Assembly: GCA_030832085.1 (NCBI GenBank)
Contig: JAURJU010000068.1
Location: 1-43,504 of the forward strand
Reading direction: 5' to 3'
DNA from: Chitinophagales bacterium
GTDB lineage: Bacteria; Bacteroidota; Bacteroidia; Chitinophagales; Chitinophagaceae
Length of the DNA stretch: 43,504 nt
This document shows positions 33,545-42,670 of the stretch, piece after piece (the first letter of the stretch is position 1; every line of letters starts with the position of its first letter). The notes beneath the pieces are model-generated. The model was not told the DNA's origin. It did not search any database and worked only from the letters and a program-made list of their open reading frames with translations. Position numbers and translations under genes: made by a program.

Positions 33545-34888
33545 ATGCGTATATCTACAATGCGGTTGTTTGCCATTGGAGTATTGCCATTTCTATTGGG
33601 TGCATGTTCTGTGCAACAAAAAATCAGCAAGGTTGCAAATGCTCTGCTGATAACGGATTCAAGCCTTTTGCAGGCCCATGTTGGCATTGCGGTGCAGGAT
33701 CCGGAAAGCGGAAAGTTCATCTACCGTTACCAGTCAGACAAGTTGTTTACCCCTGCCAGCAATACCAAGATATTCAGCTGCTATGCGGCAATGAAACATT
33801 TGCCACTCAAGCTTCCCGCAGCCATACTGACTGATTTGGATACCGCTGTATTGGTGACCCCAACAGGTGATCCCAGTTTTCTTCATCCTGAATTTTCAAA
33901 CCACCCGCTTTTTGAAAAACTGAAATCCATCCAGAAGCCCATCTACATGCTCAACAACAACTGGAAGAGCAAAGCTCTGGGGATGGGTTGGAGCTGGGAT
34001 GACTATTCGGAAGAATACATGACAGAGCGAAGTGCATTTCCAGTGTATGGAAACCAGGTGCACTGGTTTCAACAAAAATCAAAAAAGGAAAATCCTTCTT
34101 ATCCTGGAGACAGCATTGACCTTTTTGTATACTCCAACCCCGAAGTGGACTGGCCGGTAAATTTTGGAAAATCAAGGAACAGCTTTGCAGTCGAAAGAGA
34201 CCAATACAGCAATGCATTTCAATTGTTTGAAGGAAAGGAACCAAGCGCAACTGTTTCAGTACCTTATATCACCAACGGGATTGAAACCGGCCTCAAGCTT
34301 CTGAAAGACAGCCTTGGCAAGGAAATCCAGACAGCGAACGAAGCCACCAGCCAAGCAGCCAAAGGCAGGTTCAGTGAAACCATCTACTCACAACCAACGG
34401 ATACCTTGCTGAAGAACATGATGTACCGCAGTGATAATTTTTATGCGGACCAGTGCCTTGAAATGGTCAGTCAGGTGCTTCTTAAAAAAATGGATGAGCC
34501 TGCAATCATCGAGGAACTGCTCAAAAAGGACCTCTATGACCTTCCGCAAACGCCCAGGTGGGTGGATGGCAGCGGCCTGAGCCGTTTCAACCAATTTACT
34601 CCGGAAGACATGATTCTGGTGCTGAATAAAATAAAATCCGAGCAGCCATGGGAACGCGTTACAGGTATTTTTGCTGCTGCAGGCACCGGCACACTGAGGA
34701 TGTACAAAACGAAAAAAGGACCCTTTATCTATGCAAAGTCCGGCTCCTTGACAGGCGTCTTGTGCCTGAGTGGGTATGTGTATTCAAAAGATAAAAAATG
34801 GCTTTGTTTTTCCATCATGATCAACAACCACAATGCATCCGGAGTGGTGTTGAGGAAAAAGATTGAAGCGTTTTTGGAGAAGTTGTGA
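33545..34888 (+). CDS. dacB: D-Ala-D-Ala carboxypeptidase/endopeptidase (PBP4, S13 family)
   Basis: The 447-residue protein is a low-molecular-weight penicillin-binding protein that trims or cuts peptidoglycan cross-links. The catalytic motifs are all present: Ser72-Asn-Thr-Lys75 (TPASNTKIF), Ser296-Asp-Asn (MYRSDNFYAD) and Lys398-Ser-Gly (IYAKSGSLTG). The N-terminus has a lipobox-like FLLGAC, so it is probably a lipoprotein rather than a soluble periplasmic enzyme. Start codons at 33515, 33545 and 33560 are all in frame; 33545 is chosen as a compromise and 33560 is also plausible. The gene is bounded on both sides by the same G-rich heptamer repeat. Confidence 0.9.
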   Translation: MRISTMRLFAIGVLPFLLGACSVQQKISKVANALLITDSSLLQAHVGIAVQDPESGKFIYRYQSDKLFTPASNTKIFSCYAAMKHLPLKLPAAILTDLDTAVLVTPTGDPSFLHPEFSNHPLFEKLKSIQKPIYMLNNNWKSKALGMGWSWDDYSEEYMTERSAFPVYGNQVHWFQQKSKKENPSYPGDSIDLFVYSNPEVDWPVNFGKSRNSFAVERDQYSNAFQLFEGKEPSATVSVPYITNGIETGLKLLKDSLGKEIQTANEATSQAAKGRFSETIYSQPTDTLLKNMMYRSDNFYADQCLEMVSQVLLKKMDEPAIIEELLKKDLYDLPQTPRWVDGSGLSRFNQFTPEDMILVLNKIKSEQPWERVTGIFAAAGTGTLRMYKTKKGPFIYAKSGSLTGVLCLSGYVYSKDKKWLCFSIMINNHNASGVVLRKKIEAFLEKL

Positions 34889-34893
34889 ATGAA

Positions 34894-34970
34894 GAGGGAT
34901 GAGGGGTGAGGGACGAGGGACGAGGGACGGGGGACGAGGGACAAGGGACAAGGGACAAGGGACAAGGGAA
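34894..34970 (+). repeat. G-rich heptamer tandem array, right of dacB
   Basis: Eleven consecutive 7-base units fit the consensus RAGGGAC: GAGGGAT, GAGGGGT, three GAGGGAC, GGGGGAC, GAGGGAC, three AAGGGAC and AAGGGAA. It begins five bases after the dacB stop. Regular GGG runs separated by four bases meet the usual G-quadruplex pattern on this strand. The gradient from GAGGGAC to AAGGGAC suggests growth by local duplication. Confidence 0.9.
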
Positions 34971-34995
34971 ACAGCCGGGTATAATCTTGACAGTA

Positions 34996-35115
34996 AATCG
35001 AAGATTGATCAATCGAGGGCGGATCAATTGAAATCAGATAAATAGAAGGCAGATAAATCGAAGGCAGATCAATTGAAATCAGATAAATCGAAGGCGGGTC
35101 AATCGAAGATTGGGG
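34996..35115. repeat. 15-bp tandem array touching the mutL stop
   Basis: Eight 15-base units fill exactly 120 bp with no gaps. All begin AAT, with a consensus near AATCGAAGGCAGATC. Two units (35026-35040 and 35071-35085) are identical, AATTGAAATCAGATA, and sit three units apart, pointing to a duplicated higher-order block. The array ends one base before the complement of the mutL stop codon (35117-35119). Confidence 0.9.
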
Positions 35116-35116
35116 A

Positions 35117-36979
35117 TTAAACCCTGAAGATATCGCTCAGGTAATCGTTCTTCACTTCCACATAAATGGGTTTCCCGTCAAAATGCGTGGCGTTGTTTTT
35201 GCATTGGGAAAGCCTTTCAACAAGATCCAGCATTTCCATTTCTTCCAATTTCATGCCTGCTTTTGCTGCATGTTTTCTTGCAAGGGTTTTTGCAATCTTT
35301 TCCTTGTATGAAATGTGCAAGGTGGAAGCTGCATCTTTTACATCTTCAAGAATCATTTCAATGACTGCCTGGTTGTTTTCTGAAGGATGGTCTGCCGGAC
35401 TGCCCTGCAGGAGAAAAGCATTGGCACCAAAGGGTTCCAGCTGATATCCCATTTGCAACAGGTCGGGCAAAATGGACTGCAGTAGCGGTGCGTCTGTTGG
35501 CGAGAGCTGGATGGCAATGGGGAAAAGACTTTGTTGTATGGCCATTCCCTTTCCTTGCCAACCGGCATTGAACTTTTCAAACAGTACCTGCTGGTGTGCA
35601 AGTTGTTGGTGGAGGATGGTCATGCCATTGGGCTGCTCAAATACGATATAAGTGAGATGAATCTGATGAATCGATGATTGCCCATTTACCCCCAGTGCCT
35701 TTGGTACCTCGTTGTTTGGCTCGGGCTGAAATGCACTGAATGGCTTGGGTTGGAACTGCTCAAGACTGGATTGTTCCGCCACTTGTTGTTTGGGTGCCTG
35801 GTCAAAAAAATCTCTCCAATTGCTGAGGTTGCTGGATGACTCAATCCGGTGAGCCTGGTTGCGCCCCACAAATGACTTGTATAAATTGCTTGACCTCACT
35901 TCATCCTGTTGTGGTCGGGTAAATGGCTTTGAAATTGCATCCATCTGCTGAATACCGGCATCCAACCCAAAATCTATCGCAGGGGCAATGCTGTATTGGG
36001 CAAGGGAATGTCTGATGGCAGATTTAATGAATGCATAGACCAGCTTCTCATCCTGGAATTTTATTTCCTGTTTTGTGGGATGAACATTGATGTCTACAGT
36101 AGCCGGATCAAGGTCAATGTATAATGCAAAAAAAGGGAAATTGCCTTGTGGAAGAAGCGCCTCGTATGCACTTACAATAGCATGGTTGAGGTAGGGATTT
36201 TTTACAAAGCGGTTGTTGACAAAAAGATATTGATCTCCCCTTGTTTTCTTGGCGGTTTCAGGCTTTCCAATAAAACCAGTAATGTCCAGGTAATCTGTTT
36301 TTTCTTCCACCTGAACCAGCTTCGTGGAATATGAACTTCCCATGAGTTGAACCAGTCGTTGTTTCAGGGTTCCCTTGTCCAGGTGAAACACCTCCTGGCC
36401 GTTGCTGGTGAAAGAAAAAAATATTCCCGGAAAACCCAGAGCAACACGGATGAATTCATCTGTGATGTGTTTCAACTCTACCACATTGCTTTTGAGAAAG
36501 TTCCTTCTTGCAGGCACATTGAAAAAAAGATTTTTCATGCTGATGGAAGTGCCCACCGGGCAAGCACAGGGTTCTTGCCTTAATATCCTGCTGTTTTCGA
36601 TTTCGATCTCAGTACCCAACTCATCTTCCTCCCTTCGGGTTCGCATCTGTACCTGTGATACTGCAGCAACAGAAGCCAGTGCTTCTCCCCTGAATCCCAT
36701 GGTTTTTATTGTTGAAAGGTCATCAATGCCTGCAATTTTGGAAGTAGCATGCCTTTCAAAACAATTCCGTGCATCTGCTTCACTCATCCCCTTTCCATTG
36801 TCGACCACCTGCAACACGGCTTTTCCTGCATCCTCAACAATCAGCCTGATCTCTGAAGCCCCCGCATCTACAGCATTCTCCAGCAATTCCTTTACTGCGC
36901 TTCCAGGACGCTGGATGACCTCGCCAGCTGCAATTTGGTTCGCAATGTGAGAAGGAAGGAGGTTGATGATGTTGGGCAT
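35117..36979 (-). CDS. mutL: DNA mismatch repair protein MutL
   Basis: The 620-residue protein has the GHKL ATPase N-terminus with all MutL motifs: IAAGEVIQRPGSAVKELLENAVDAGA, VVDNGKGM, HATSKI and TMGFRGEALASVAAVS. A transducer domain and a Gln/Pro-rich linker (about 340-430) follow. The C-terminal dimerisation domain is present, but the endonuclease motif DQHA(X)2E(X)4E reads HQQLAHQQVLFE (about 450-461) and the distal CPHGRP region reads THFDGKP. The latent nicking activity found in many MutL proteins may therefore be lost. It coordinates MutS recognition with downstream repair. A 15-bp repeat array touches its 3' end. Confidence 0.94.
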   Translation of the reverse strand: MPNIINLLPSHIANQIAAGEVIQRPGSAVKELLENAVDAGASEIRLIVEDAGKAVLQVVDNGKGMSEADARNCFERHATSKIAGIDDLSTIKTMGFRGEALASVAAVSQVQMRTRREEDELGTEIEIENSRILRQEPCACPVGTSISMKNLFFNVPARRNFLKSNVVELKHITDEFIRVALGFPGIFFSFTSNGQEVFHLDKGTLKQRLVQLMGSSYSTKLVQVEEKTDYLDITGFIGKPETAKKTRGDQYLFVNNRFVKNPYLNHAIVSAYEALLPQGNFPFFALYIDLDPATVDINVHPTKQEIKFQDEKLVYAFIKSAIRHSLAQYSIAPAIDFGLDAGIQQMDAISKPFTRPQQDEVRSSNLYKSFVGRNQAHRIESSSNLSNWRDFFDQAPKQQVAEQSSLEQFQPKPFSAFQPEPNNEVPKALGVNGQSSIHQIHLTYIVFEQPNGMTILHQQLAHQQVLFEKFNAGWQGKGMAIQQSLFPIAIQLSPTDAPLLQSILPDLLQMGYQLEPFGANAFLLQGSPADHPSENNQAVIEMILEDVKDAASTLHISYKEKIAKTLARKHAAKAGMKLEEMEMLDLVERLSQCKNNATHFDGKPIYVEVKNDYLSDIFRV

Positions 36980-37238
36980 GTAGTTGAGAAAATTGGAGGT
37001 GGTTCAGGTTGTTTGAAAGAAGTTATAGGAGTTGAAGTAATTTCACCGGTTTTCATTTGTTGCTTGGCATAGAAATAATAACTTACAACCTTGAACACCT
37101 GCGGAGCACTTTCAGTGCATCAGGCCATCATAAAAATGGCTTTAGATTACCAAGGCCGTCCAAATAACGGCTTTCAATACCTGAAGGGTTCGCAAGTGGC
37201 AATGATTTCAACATACAAAGTTAACAAAAGACATCGTC

Positions 37239-40226
37239 ATGAGAAGTAGAATTTCCTTTGTTTCACTGTTCTTTTTGCTGGTCTCCGGTTCTTCAATAGC
37301 CCAAACTGCAGGTGCTTGGGCTGACAGTGTGATGAAGACGTTGTCAGAAGACGAAAAAATTGCCCAATTGATCATGGTGAGGTTGTCGTCCATCGACAGC
37401 AAAACCAGAACAATTACCTTCTATGACTCAACAGTGGAGCGGGACATCAAAAAATTCAATATCGGCGGCATCTGTCTTTTTCAGGGAGCCCCGGTAAAAC
37501 AGGCTGGCCTGGTCAATAAATTACAGTCCATTGCAAAAACCCCTATCCTCATGGCCATTGACGGGGAAAATGGGGTTGGCATGAGGCTTGACAGTGTTGC
37601 AGGACTGCCCAGGATGATAATGCTTGGGGCGCTTCGTGACAGCAGCCTGGTATACCGCTATGGGAACTGGGTGGCAGAACAATGCAAACAATTGGGCGTG
37701 CAGGTGAATTTTGCGCCGGTAGTAGATGTGAACAACAACCCCAACAACCCTGTCATCAACGACCGCTCTTTTGGAGAAAACAAGTACAAGGTGGCATCCC
37801 TCGGCATTCAATACATGTTGGGCATGCGCGACAAGGGCATCATGGGATCGGCAAAACATTTTCCAGGGCATGGGGATGTTGATGTGGATTCGCACTTGGC
37901 CATGCCGGTCATCAGCAAAACAAGAAAGCAGCTGGACAGCATGGAGCTGTACCCCTTCCAAAAAATATTTGATGCCGGAATCGGCAGTGCCATGGTTGGA
38001 CATCTTTTCATTCCTGCCATTGACAGCAATGCAAACAGGGCTGCTTCTGTTTCAAGAAAAAGCGTTACAAAATTGTTGAAAGAGGAAATGGGATTCAAAG
38101 GCATCACATTTACAGATGCATTGGAAATGAAGGGCATTGCCAATGCATTTCCTGATGGCGCCTACACTGTGGAATCATTGCTTGCAGGAAATGATATGCT
38201 TTGCCTACCAGGTGATGTTGAAAAAACCATTTCGAAAGTAAAGGCCGCCATCAGCGAAGGCATACTCAGTTGGGAACAGGTAAACGGGCATGTACGAAAA
38301 TTGTTGGAGACAAAATACAATACGGGTTTGGCACATTGGAAGCCAGTACCGCTTGAAGGATTGGCCGAACGCTTGAATGAGAAAACAAATGCATTGAAAA
38401 GGGATATTGCTGTCAAGGCCATCACTTTGGCCAAATACGAAGACAAAGCAGCATTCCCCATTTTACAAGGCGTTCAAGCATTGGACAACAGGCAGCAAAC
38501 CCCTGCTGAAACAGAAATCCATCAAAGGAATAGGAGGTTTGGCAATATTGCTCTGTTGGAAATTGGCAAAAACAGGAATACTGCATTTGCAGCAGAGATG
38601 AGAAGAAGCTATAATGCCGATGTTTTCCAGTTTGAAAATTCCATGCCTGCAACGGCAGTTGACAGCATGATGGAATTGCTAAAAGGGTATGATAAAGTCA
38701 CCATCGCCTTGCATGAGTTGCCCAGGTTTCCTGCAAACAATTTCGGAATATCTGCTCCTGTGGTTGAATTGGTCAACCAGGTCAGCAGAACAAGGCCAAG
38801 CAGCCTATTCATTTTTGGAAACCCATATGCTGCGAAAAGTTTTTGCGGTGTAAATAATATCCTGGTTTGTTACGAGGATGATGCCATTGTTCATGCAACT
38901 GCAGCGGGCATGTTAAGGGGCGAGTTGCCCATTGAAGGGACACTTCCTGTTTCTGTTTGTCCATCACTCCCTGCAGGAACAGGTGTTCAATTGCAAATGT
39001 CAGTGCAACAACTCCCCATTGCTGGAAGAAACGGAAACAACTTTCTGTCAACACAAAAGACATTGAACGATAAAATGCTGAAGGTGGATTCCATCATCAA
39101 TGATGCCATCCAGCGAAAAGCTGCTCCAGGCATGGCATTGCTTGTTGTAAAGGGTGGAAAAATCATGGAGCAAAGAACCTACGGCAACATGAGCTACGAT
39201 GTTCCTGAAAAAGTAACACAAGAGTCGGTTTACGACATGGCATCCGTAACGAAAATTTGTGCCACTACCCTTTCCATCATGAAATTGTACGATGAAAAAA
39301 AGATCAGCCTCGATGGCACACTGGGTGACTACATTCCCTGGGTAAGGGGCTCGAACAAGGCCAACATCACACTGAGAGAAGTGCTGCTGCACCAGGCAGG
39401 ATTGAAAGCATGGATTCCCTTTTACAAGGAAATTTCGGACAGTGTAACCATGAAGGCCAAACCTGGATATTTCAGCAAGATCAGCAGCCCCCAATTCAAT
39501 GTAAAGGTTGACGACTCCTTGTACATGCGGACCGATTGGAGGGATACCATGGTCAGCAGAATCCTGACCTCATCCGTGGACAAAAAGAAACCCTATATCT
39601 ACAGTGACAATGATTTTATTTTTCTGGGTGAAGTGGTCAAGGCAGTCAGTGGACAAGCGTTGGACCAATATGCATGGAACAATTTCTACCGCCCTCTTGG
39701 GTTCAGGAGCACTGGATTCAACCCTACCGCTTATATCAACAAGAAAACCATTGCTCCCACTGAACAGGATCCTTATTTCAGGGAGAGGCTGGTGAGAGGA
39801 TATGTCCATGATCCCGGTGCAGCGATGTTTGGAGGCATATCCGGTCATGCAGGCTTGTTCAGCAACGCGTATGAGATTGCTGTGTTGATGGAAATCATCA
39901 TGAACAGGGGAGTAATCAACAACAAAAGATTTTTCTCAACTGCCACCATTGACCTGTTCAACTCCTATCAAAGTGATATCAGCAGGCGGGGACTTGGCTT
40001 TGACAAACCCGAAAAAGACAATGCAACAAGAAAAATACCGTATCCGGCGTTGAACATTTCCCAAAAAACATTTGGCCACACAGGTTTCACCGGTACCTGT
40101 GCATGGGCTGATCCTGAAAAGGGAATTGTCTTTGTGTTGCTGGCGAACCGCGTTCATCCAACTGCAAAGAATACATTCGGGGATTTGAATGTCAGGGGAA
40201 AAGTGATGGAAGAAATTTGGAGATAA
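37239..40226 (+). CDS. Fusion of GH3 beta-N-acetylglucosaminidase and class C beta-lactamase-like serine hydrolase
   Basis: The 995-residue exported protein (signal MRSRISFVSLFFLLVSGSSIA) has a GH3 domain (about 28-360) with the NagZ-type motif KHFPGHGDVDVDSHLAMP near 205 and the nucleophile Asp in TFTDALEMKG near 293. A GH3 C-terminal domain (about 430-600) follows, and then a serine hydrolase domain (about 615-985) of the beta-lactamase/PBP family. That domain has Ser669-Val-Thr-Lys in MASVTKICATT, YSDN near 788 and His-Thr-Gly near 946. NagZ removes GlcNAc from anhydromuropeptides, while the second domain resembles DD-peptidases or esterases. The fusion probably acts on peptidoglycan fragments in the periplasm; this is inference. 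Confidence 0.9.
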   Translation: MRSRISFVSLFFLLVSGSSIAQTAGAWADSVMKTLSEDEKIAQLIMVRLSSIDSKTRTITFYDSTVERDIKKFNIGGICLFQGAPVKQAGLVNKLQSIAKTPILMAIDGENGVGMRLDSVAGLPRMIMLGALRDSSLVYRYGNWVAEQCKQLGVQVNFAPVVDVNNNPNNPVINDRSFGENKYKVASLGIQYMLGMRDKGIMGSAKHFPGHGDVDVDSHLAMPVISKTRKQLDSMELYPFQKIFDAGIGSAMVGHLFIPAIDSNANRAASVSRKSVTKLLKEEMGFKGITFTDALEMKGIANAFPDGAYTVESLLAGNDMLCLPGDVEKTISKVKAAISEGILSWEQVNGHVRKLLETKYNTGLAHWKPVPLEGLAERLNEKTNALKRDIAVKAITLAKYEDKAAFPILQGVQALDNRQQTPAETEIHQRNRRFGNIALLEIGKNRNTAFAAEMRRSYNADVFQFENSMPATAVDSMMELLKGYDKVTIALHELPRFPANNFGISAPVVELVNQVSRTRPSSLFIFGNPYAAKSFCGVNNILVCYEDDAIVHATAAGMLRGELPIEGTLPVSVCPSLPAGTGVQLQMSVQQLPIAGRNGNNFLSTQKTLNDKMLKVDSIINDAIQRKAAPGMALLVVKGGKIMEQRTYGNMSYDVPEKVTQESVYDMASVTKICATTLSIMKLYDEKKISLDGTLGDYIPWVRGSNKANITLREVLLHQAGLKAWIPFYKEISDSVTMKAKPGYFSKISSPQFNVKVDDSLYMRTDWRDTMVSRILTSSVDKKKPYIYSDNDFIFLGEVVKAVSGQALDQYAWNNFYRPLGFRSTGFNPTAYINKKTIAPTEQDPYFRERLVRGYVHDPGAAMFGGISGHAGLFSNAYEIAVLMEIIMNRGVINNKRFFSTATIDLFNSYQSDISRRGLGFDKPEKDNATRKIPYPALNISQKTFGHTGFTGTCAWADPEKGIVFVLLANRVHPTAKNTFGDLNVRGKVMEEIWR

Positions 40227-40248
40227 GCTGTTGGCTGTTTCAACTTTT

Positions 40249-41085
40249 TTATAGCATGTTCAACTGGGTCCTGACAACCACCTTGGCAGCAACCCAGGCC
40301 TTTTGGTAGTTGGGGATGCGGATGCGTTCTTCCATGATGCGCTGCGGCTTCACGGCCTTTATTTTCTTGAACAGGCTGAGGTAATACTTGTATGCGAGAT
40401 AAACGCCAAAACGTGCTGTCAGCGGGAGTTTCAGGATTCCCTGGTAAGCAAGGTGAAAATCATGTTCAATATCATCCTCAATAGAAGTCTTCATCTCGTG
40501 GGTGAATGAGTTGAAGTCAACACCTGGAAAATAAACCCTGTTCAGTTGCTGATAATCAGCCTTTACATCCCGTAAGAAATTCACTTTCTGAAATGCTGCA
40601 CCAAGGGATTGCGCTGAAGGCTTTAGTTTTTCGTACTCTTCCTTGTTGCCATCGCAAAAAACATAAAGGCACATCAATCCAACCACCTCAGCACTCCCAT
40701 AGATATATTCTGCATAGCCCAATTGATCATAATTGGACTTGTTGAGGTCAAATTCCATGCTCTTGAAAAACGCTTCAACCAATGCAAGATCGATGTTGTA
40801 ACGATTGACAGTGCGTTGGAAACTGTGCAGGATCGGATTAAGGCTGATGCCATTTTCTATGGCAACATGTGCATCTTTTTTAAAATCAGCCAACAGGGTG
40901 GCCTTATCATGGCCATGAAAGGTGTCAACAATTTCATCAGCGAAACGCACAAAACCATAGATGTCATAGATAGGACCCTGAATGTCACCATGCAGCAACT
41001 TGATTGCACTGCTGAATGAAGTGCTATAACGCTTCGTAGTGATGCGGCTGCACTCATGGGAGACAGTATGGAAGGTTCCTATCAT
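40249..41085 (-). CDS. crtB: Phytoene/squalene synthase
   Basis: The 278-residue prenyl-condensing enzyme has both Asp-rich motifs: FVRFADEIVDTF near 45-56 and FQKVNFLRDVKADYQQLNRVYFP near 190-210. It joins two geranylgeranyl diphosphates to phytoene, the first step of carotenoid synthesis. CrtI next to it favours phytoene over squalene. It starts 98 bp after the crtI stop, a spacer holding half-sites like those upstream of the sigma factor. It may therefore have its own promoter in addition to read-through. Confidence 0.92.
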   Translation of the reverse strand: MIGTFHTVSHECSRITTKRYSTSFSSAIKLLHGDIQGPIYDIYGFVRFADEIVDTFHGHDKATLLADFKKDAHVAIENGISLNPILHSFQRTVNRYNIDLALVEAFFKSMEFDLNKSNYDQLGYAEYIYGSAEVVGLMCLYVFCDGNKEEYEKLKPSAQSLGAAFQKVNFLRDVKADYQQLNRVYFPGVDFNSFTHEMKTSIEDDIEHDFHLAYQGILKLPLTARFGVYLAYKYYLSLFKKIKAVKPQRIMEERIRIPNYQKAWVAAKVVVRTQLNML

Positions 41086-41087
41086 GT

Positions 41088-41159
41088 TTCGTTTAACTTA
41101 TTTGTTCCAGAAGAGATTCAAATTAAACAAATAACAGCAAAAAACCGCTTTTTGTTCAA
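41088..41159. promoter_or_regulatory. Cluster of TTTGTTTAA-type half-sites before crtB
   Basis: The crtI-crtB spacer has one exact half-site TTAAACAAA at 41123-41131. Close variants are TTCGTTTAA at 41088-41096 (one mismatch), TTTGTTCCA at 41101-41109 (two mismatches) and TTTGTTCAA at 41151-41159 (one mismatch). They resemble the paired sites upstream of the sigma factor but lack the regular 26-base spacing. Confidence 0.45.
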
Positions 41160-41183
41160 TTGTTGCAAAGATCAACCTTGTGC

Positions 41184-42656
41184 TCAATTTTCCTTGTCTA
41201 CCAGCTTTGCAACCACTTCACCACTGATGAGACTGGGAGGAACACCAGGGCCTGGAACCGTCAGCTGACCGGTAAAATAAAGGTTTTTCACTTTTTTGCT
41301 CTTGCAGGATGGCTTCAGGATGGCAGTCTGCAACAATGTATTGGCAAGGCCATAGGCATTCCCCTTGAAAGCGTTGTAGTCATCCACAAAGTCAGTATAT
41401 GAATATGACTGCTTGTACACAACATGGTTCCTGATGTCCACCCCAGTTCTTTGCCGGAGGCGTTCACTCAAGAGATTGAAGTAATGATCTCTGATGGAAT
41501 CGTCGTCACCATCCAGCCCGGCAGCAATCGGTATAAGGAAAAAAAGATTTTCTGCACCGTTGGGAGCCTGCGTATGGTCCGTCACGGAAGTGGCACTCAA
41601 GTAGAAAAGTGGTGTCTTCGGCCAAACAGGTTCAGTGTAAATTTCTGCAGCATGCGCATTGAAATCTACATCGAAGAAAAGAGAATGGTGTGGAAGATCC
41701 GGAATTCTTGTGTTGATGCCTACATAATAAATCAGGCATCCTGGCGCCATGACACGCTTTTCCCAATAGTCATCAGAATAGCTCCTGTACTGCTTTTCAA
41801 GCAATTTGGTTTCGATAAAATGGTAATCGGCACCACCAATCACCACATCAGCATGGTATGTGATTCCCTCTTCGGTAATCACCTTCGTCGCTATCCCGTT
41901 TTCAACAATGATGGAAGACACATTTTGGTTGAAATGAAAACGGGCACCCTGTTCTTCGGCAAGCTTGTGCATGCCTTCCACAATTTTGTACATGCCGCCC
42001 CGTGGGAACCAGGTTCCCAACTTCACATCCGCATAATTCATCAGGCTGTACAAAGCTGGCGTATTTTCTGGCAATGCACCCAGAAAAAGGACAGGAAACT
42101 CCATCATCTGCCTGAGCTGTGGATGCTTGAAATATTTTCCAATATGGGATTTGATGTTGTTGAACACATCCAATTTGAACAAACCTGCAATGAGCTCCTT
42201 GTCAACAAACTCCAGCAATGATTGTCCTGGTTTGAAAACAAGTTTGTTGACCCCCACCCTGTATTTGTAGGAAGCCTCATCCATGAATGCATCCAACTTT
42301 TCACCTGCTCCAGGTTCAAGGTCGTCAAACATCTTTTTTAGGGAAGGATAATCAGCAGGAACATCCATGTGGTTTTGTTCCCAATAAATTCTGTAGGAAG
42401 GATCCAAACGGATCAGGTCATAATAGTCTGAAACTTTTTTTCCAAAACATCCAAAAAACCGTTCAAAAACATCCGGCATCCAATACCAGCTGGGGCCCAT
42501 GTCAAAGGTGAATCCATCAACCTTGAAATGACGACTCCTTCCACCTGGTTGATTGTGCTTTTCTAGCACCTGTACATCCCAACCTGCTTTGGCGAGAAAT
42601 GATGCTGCAGACAGTCCCGCGAAGCCACTACCAATTACGATTGCTTTTTTAGCCAC
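41184..42656 (-). CDS. crtI: Phytoene desaturase
   Basis: The 490-residue FAD enzyme carries the dinucleotide fold at the N-terminus (IVIGSGFAGLSAASFLAKAG, then VLEKHNQPGGRSRHF) and the CrtI-type C-terminus (NLYFTGQLTVPGPGVPPSLISGEVVAKL). It dehydrogenates phytoene to coloured carotenoids such as lycopene. FTFDMGPSWYWMPDVFERFF near residue 50 is typical of bacterial CrtI. It lies between the sigma factor and crtB in one minus-strand run. Cyclase and hydroxylase genes, if present, lie outside the window or elsewhere. Confidence 0.93.
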   Translation of the reverse strand: MAKKAIVIGSGFAGLSAASFLAKAGWDVQVLEKHNQPGGRSRHFKVDGFTFDMGPSWYWMPDVFERFFGCFGKKVSDYYDLIRLDPSYRIYWEQNHMDVPADYPSLKKMFDDLEPGAGEKLDAFMDEASYKYRVGVNKLVFKPGQSLLEFVDKELIAGLFKLDVFNNIKSHIGKYFKHPQLRQMMEFPVLFLGALPENTPALYSLMNYADVKLGTWFPRGGMYKIVEGMHKLAEEQGARFHFNQNVSSIIVENGIATKVITEEGITYHADVVIGGADYHFIETKLLEKQYRSYSDDYWEKRVMAPGCLIYYVGINTRIPDLPHHSLFFDVDFNAHAAEIYTEPVWPKTPLFYLSATSVTDHTQAPNGAENLFFLIPIAAGLDGDDDSIRDHYFNLLSERLRQRTGVDIRNHVVYKQSYSYTDFVDDYNAFKGNAYGLANTLLQTAILKPSCKSKKVKNLYFTGQLTVPGPGVPPSLISGEVVAKLVDKEN

Positions 42657-42670
42657 AGCGGAAAGATAGG

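Noticed and set aside
34894-35115. Possible CRISPR array
   Set aside because: The heptamer and 15-mer units are contiguous, with no unique spacers, and no cas genes are nearby.
37150-37180. Weak hairpin AAGGCCGT/ACGGCTT between mutL and the GH3 fusion gene
   Set aside because: It needs a bulge, has only three T residues after it, and no gene on that strand ends upstream of it. The rest of the 36980-37238 spacer shows nothing clear.
41424-42221. Plus-strand open frame of 265 codons opposite crtI
   Set aside because: CrtI on the other strand has clear FAD and C-terminal motifs across the whole region, whereas the antisense product has no recognisable features.
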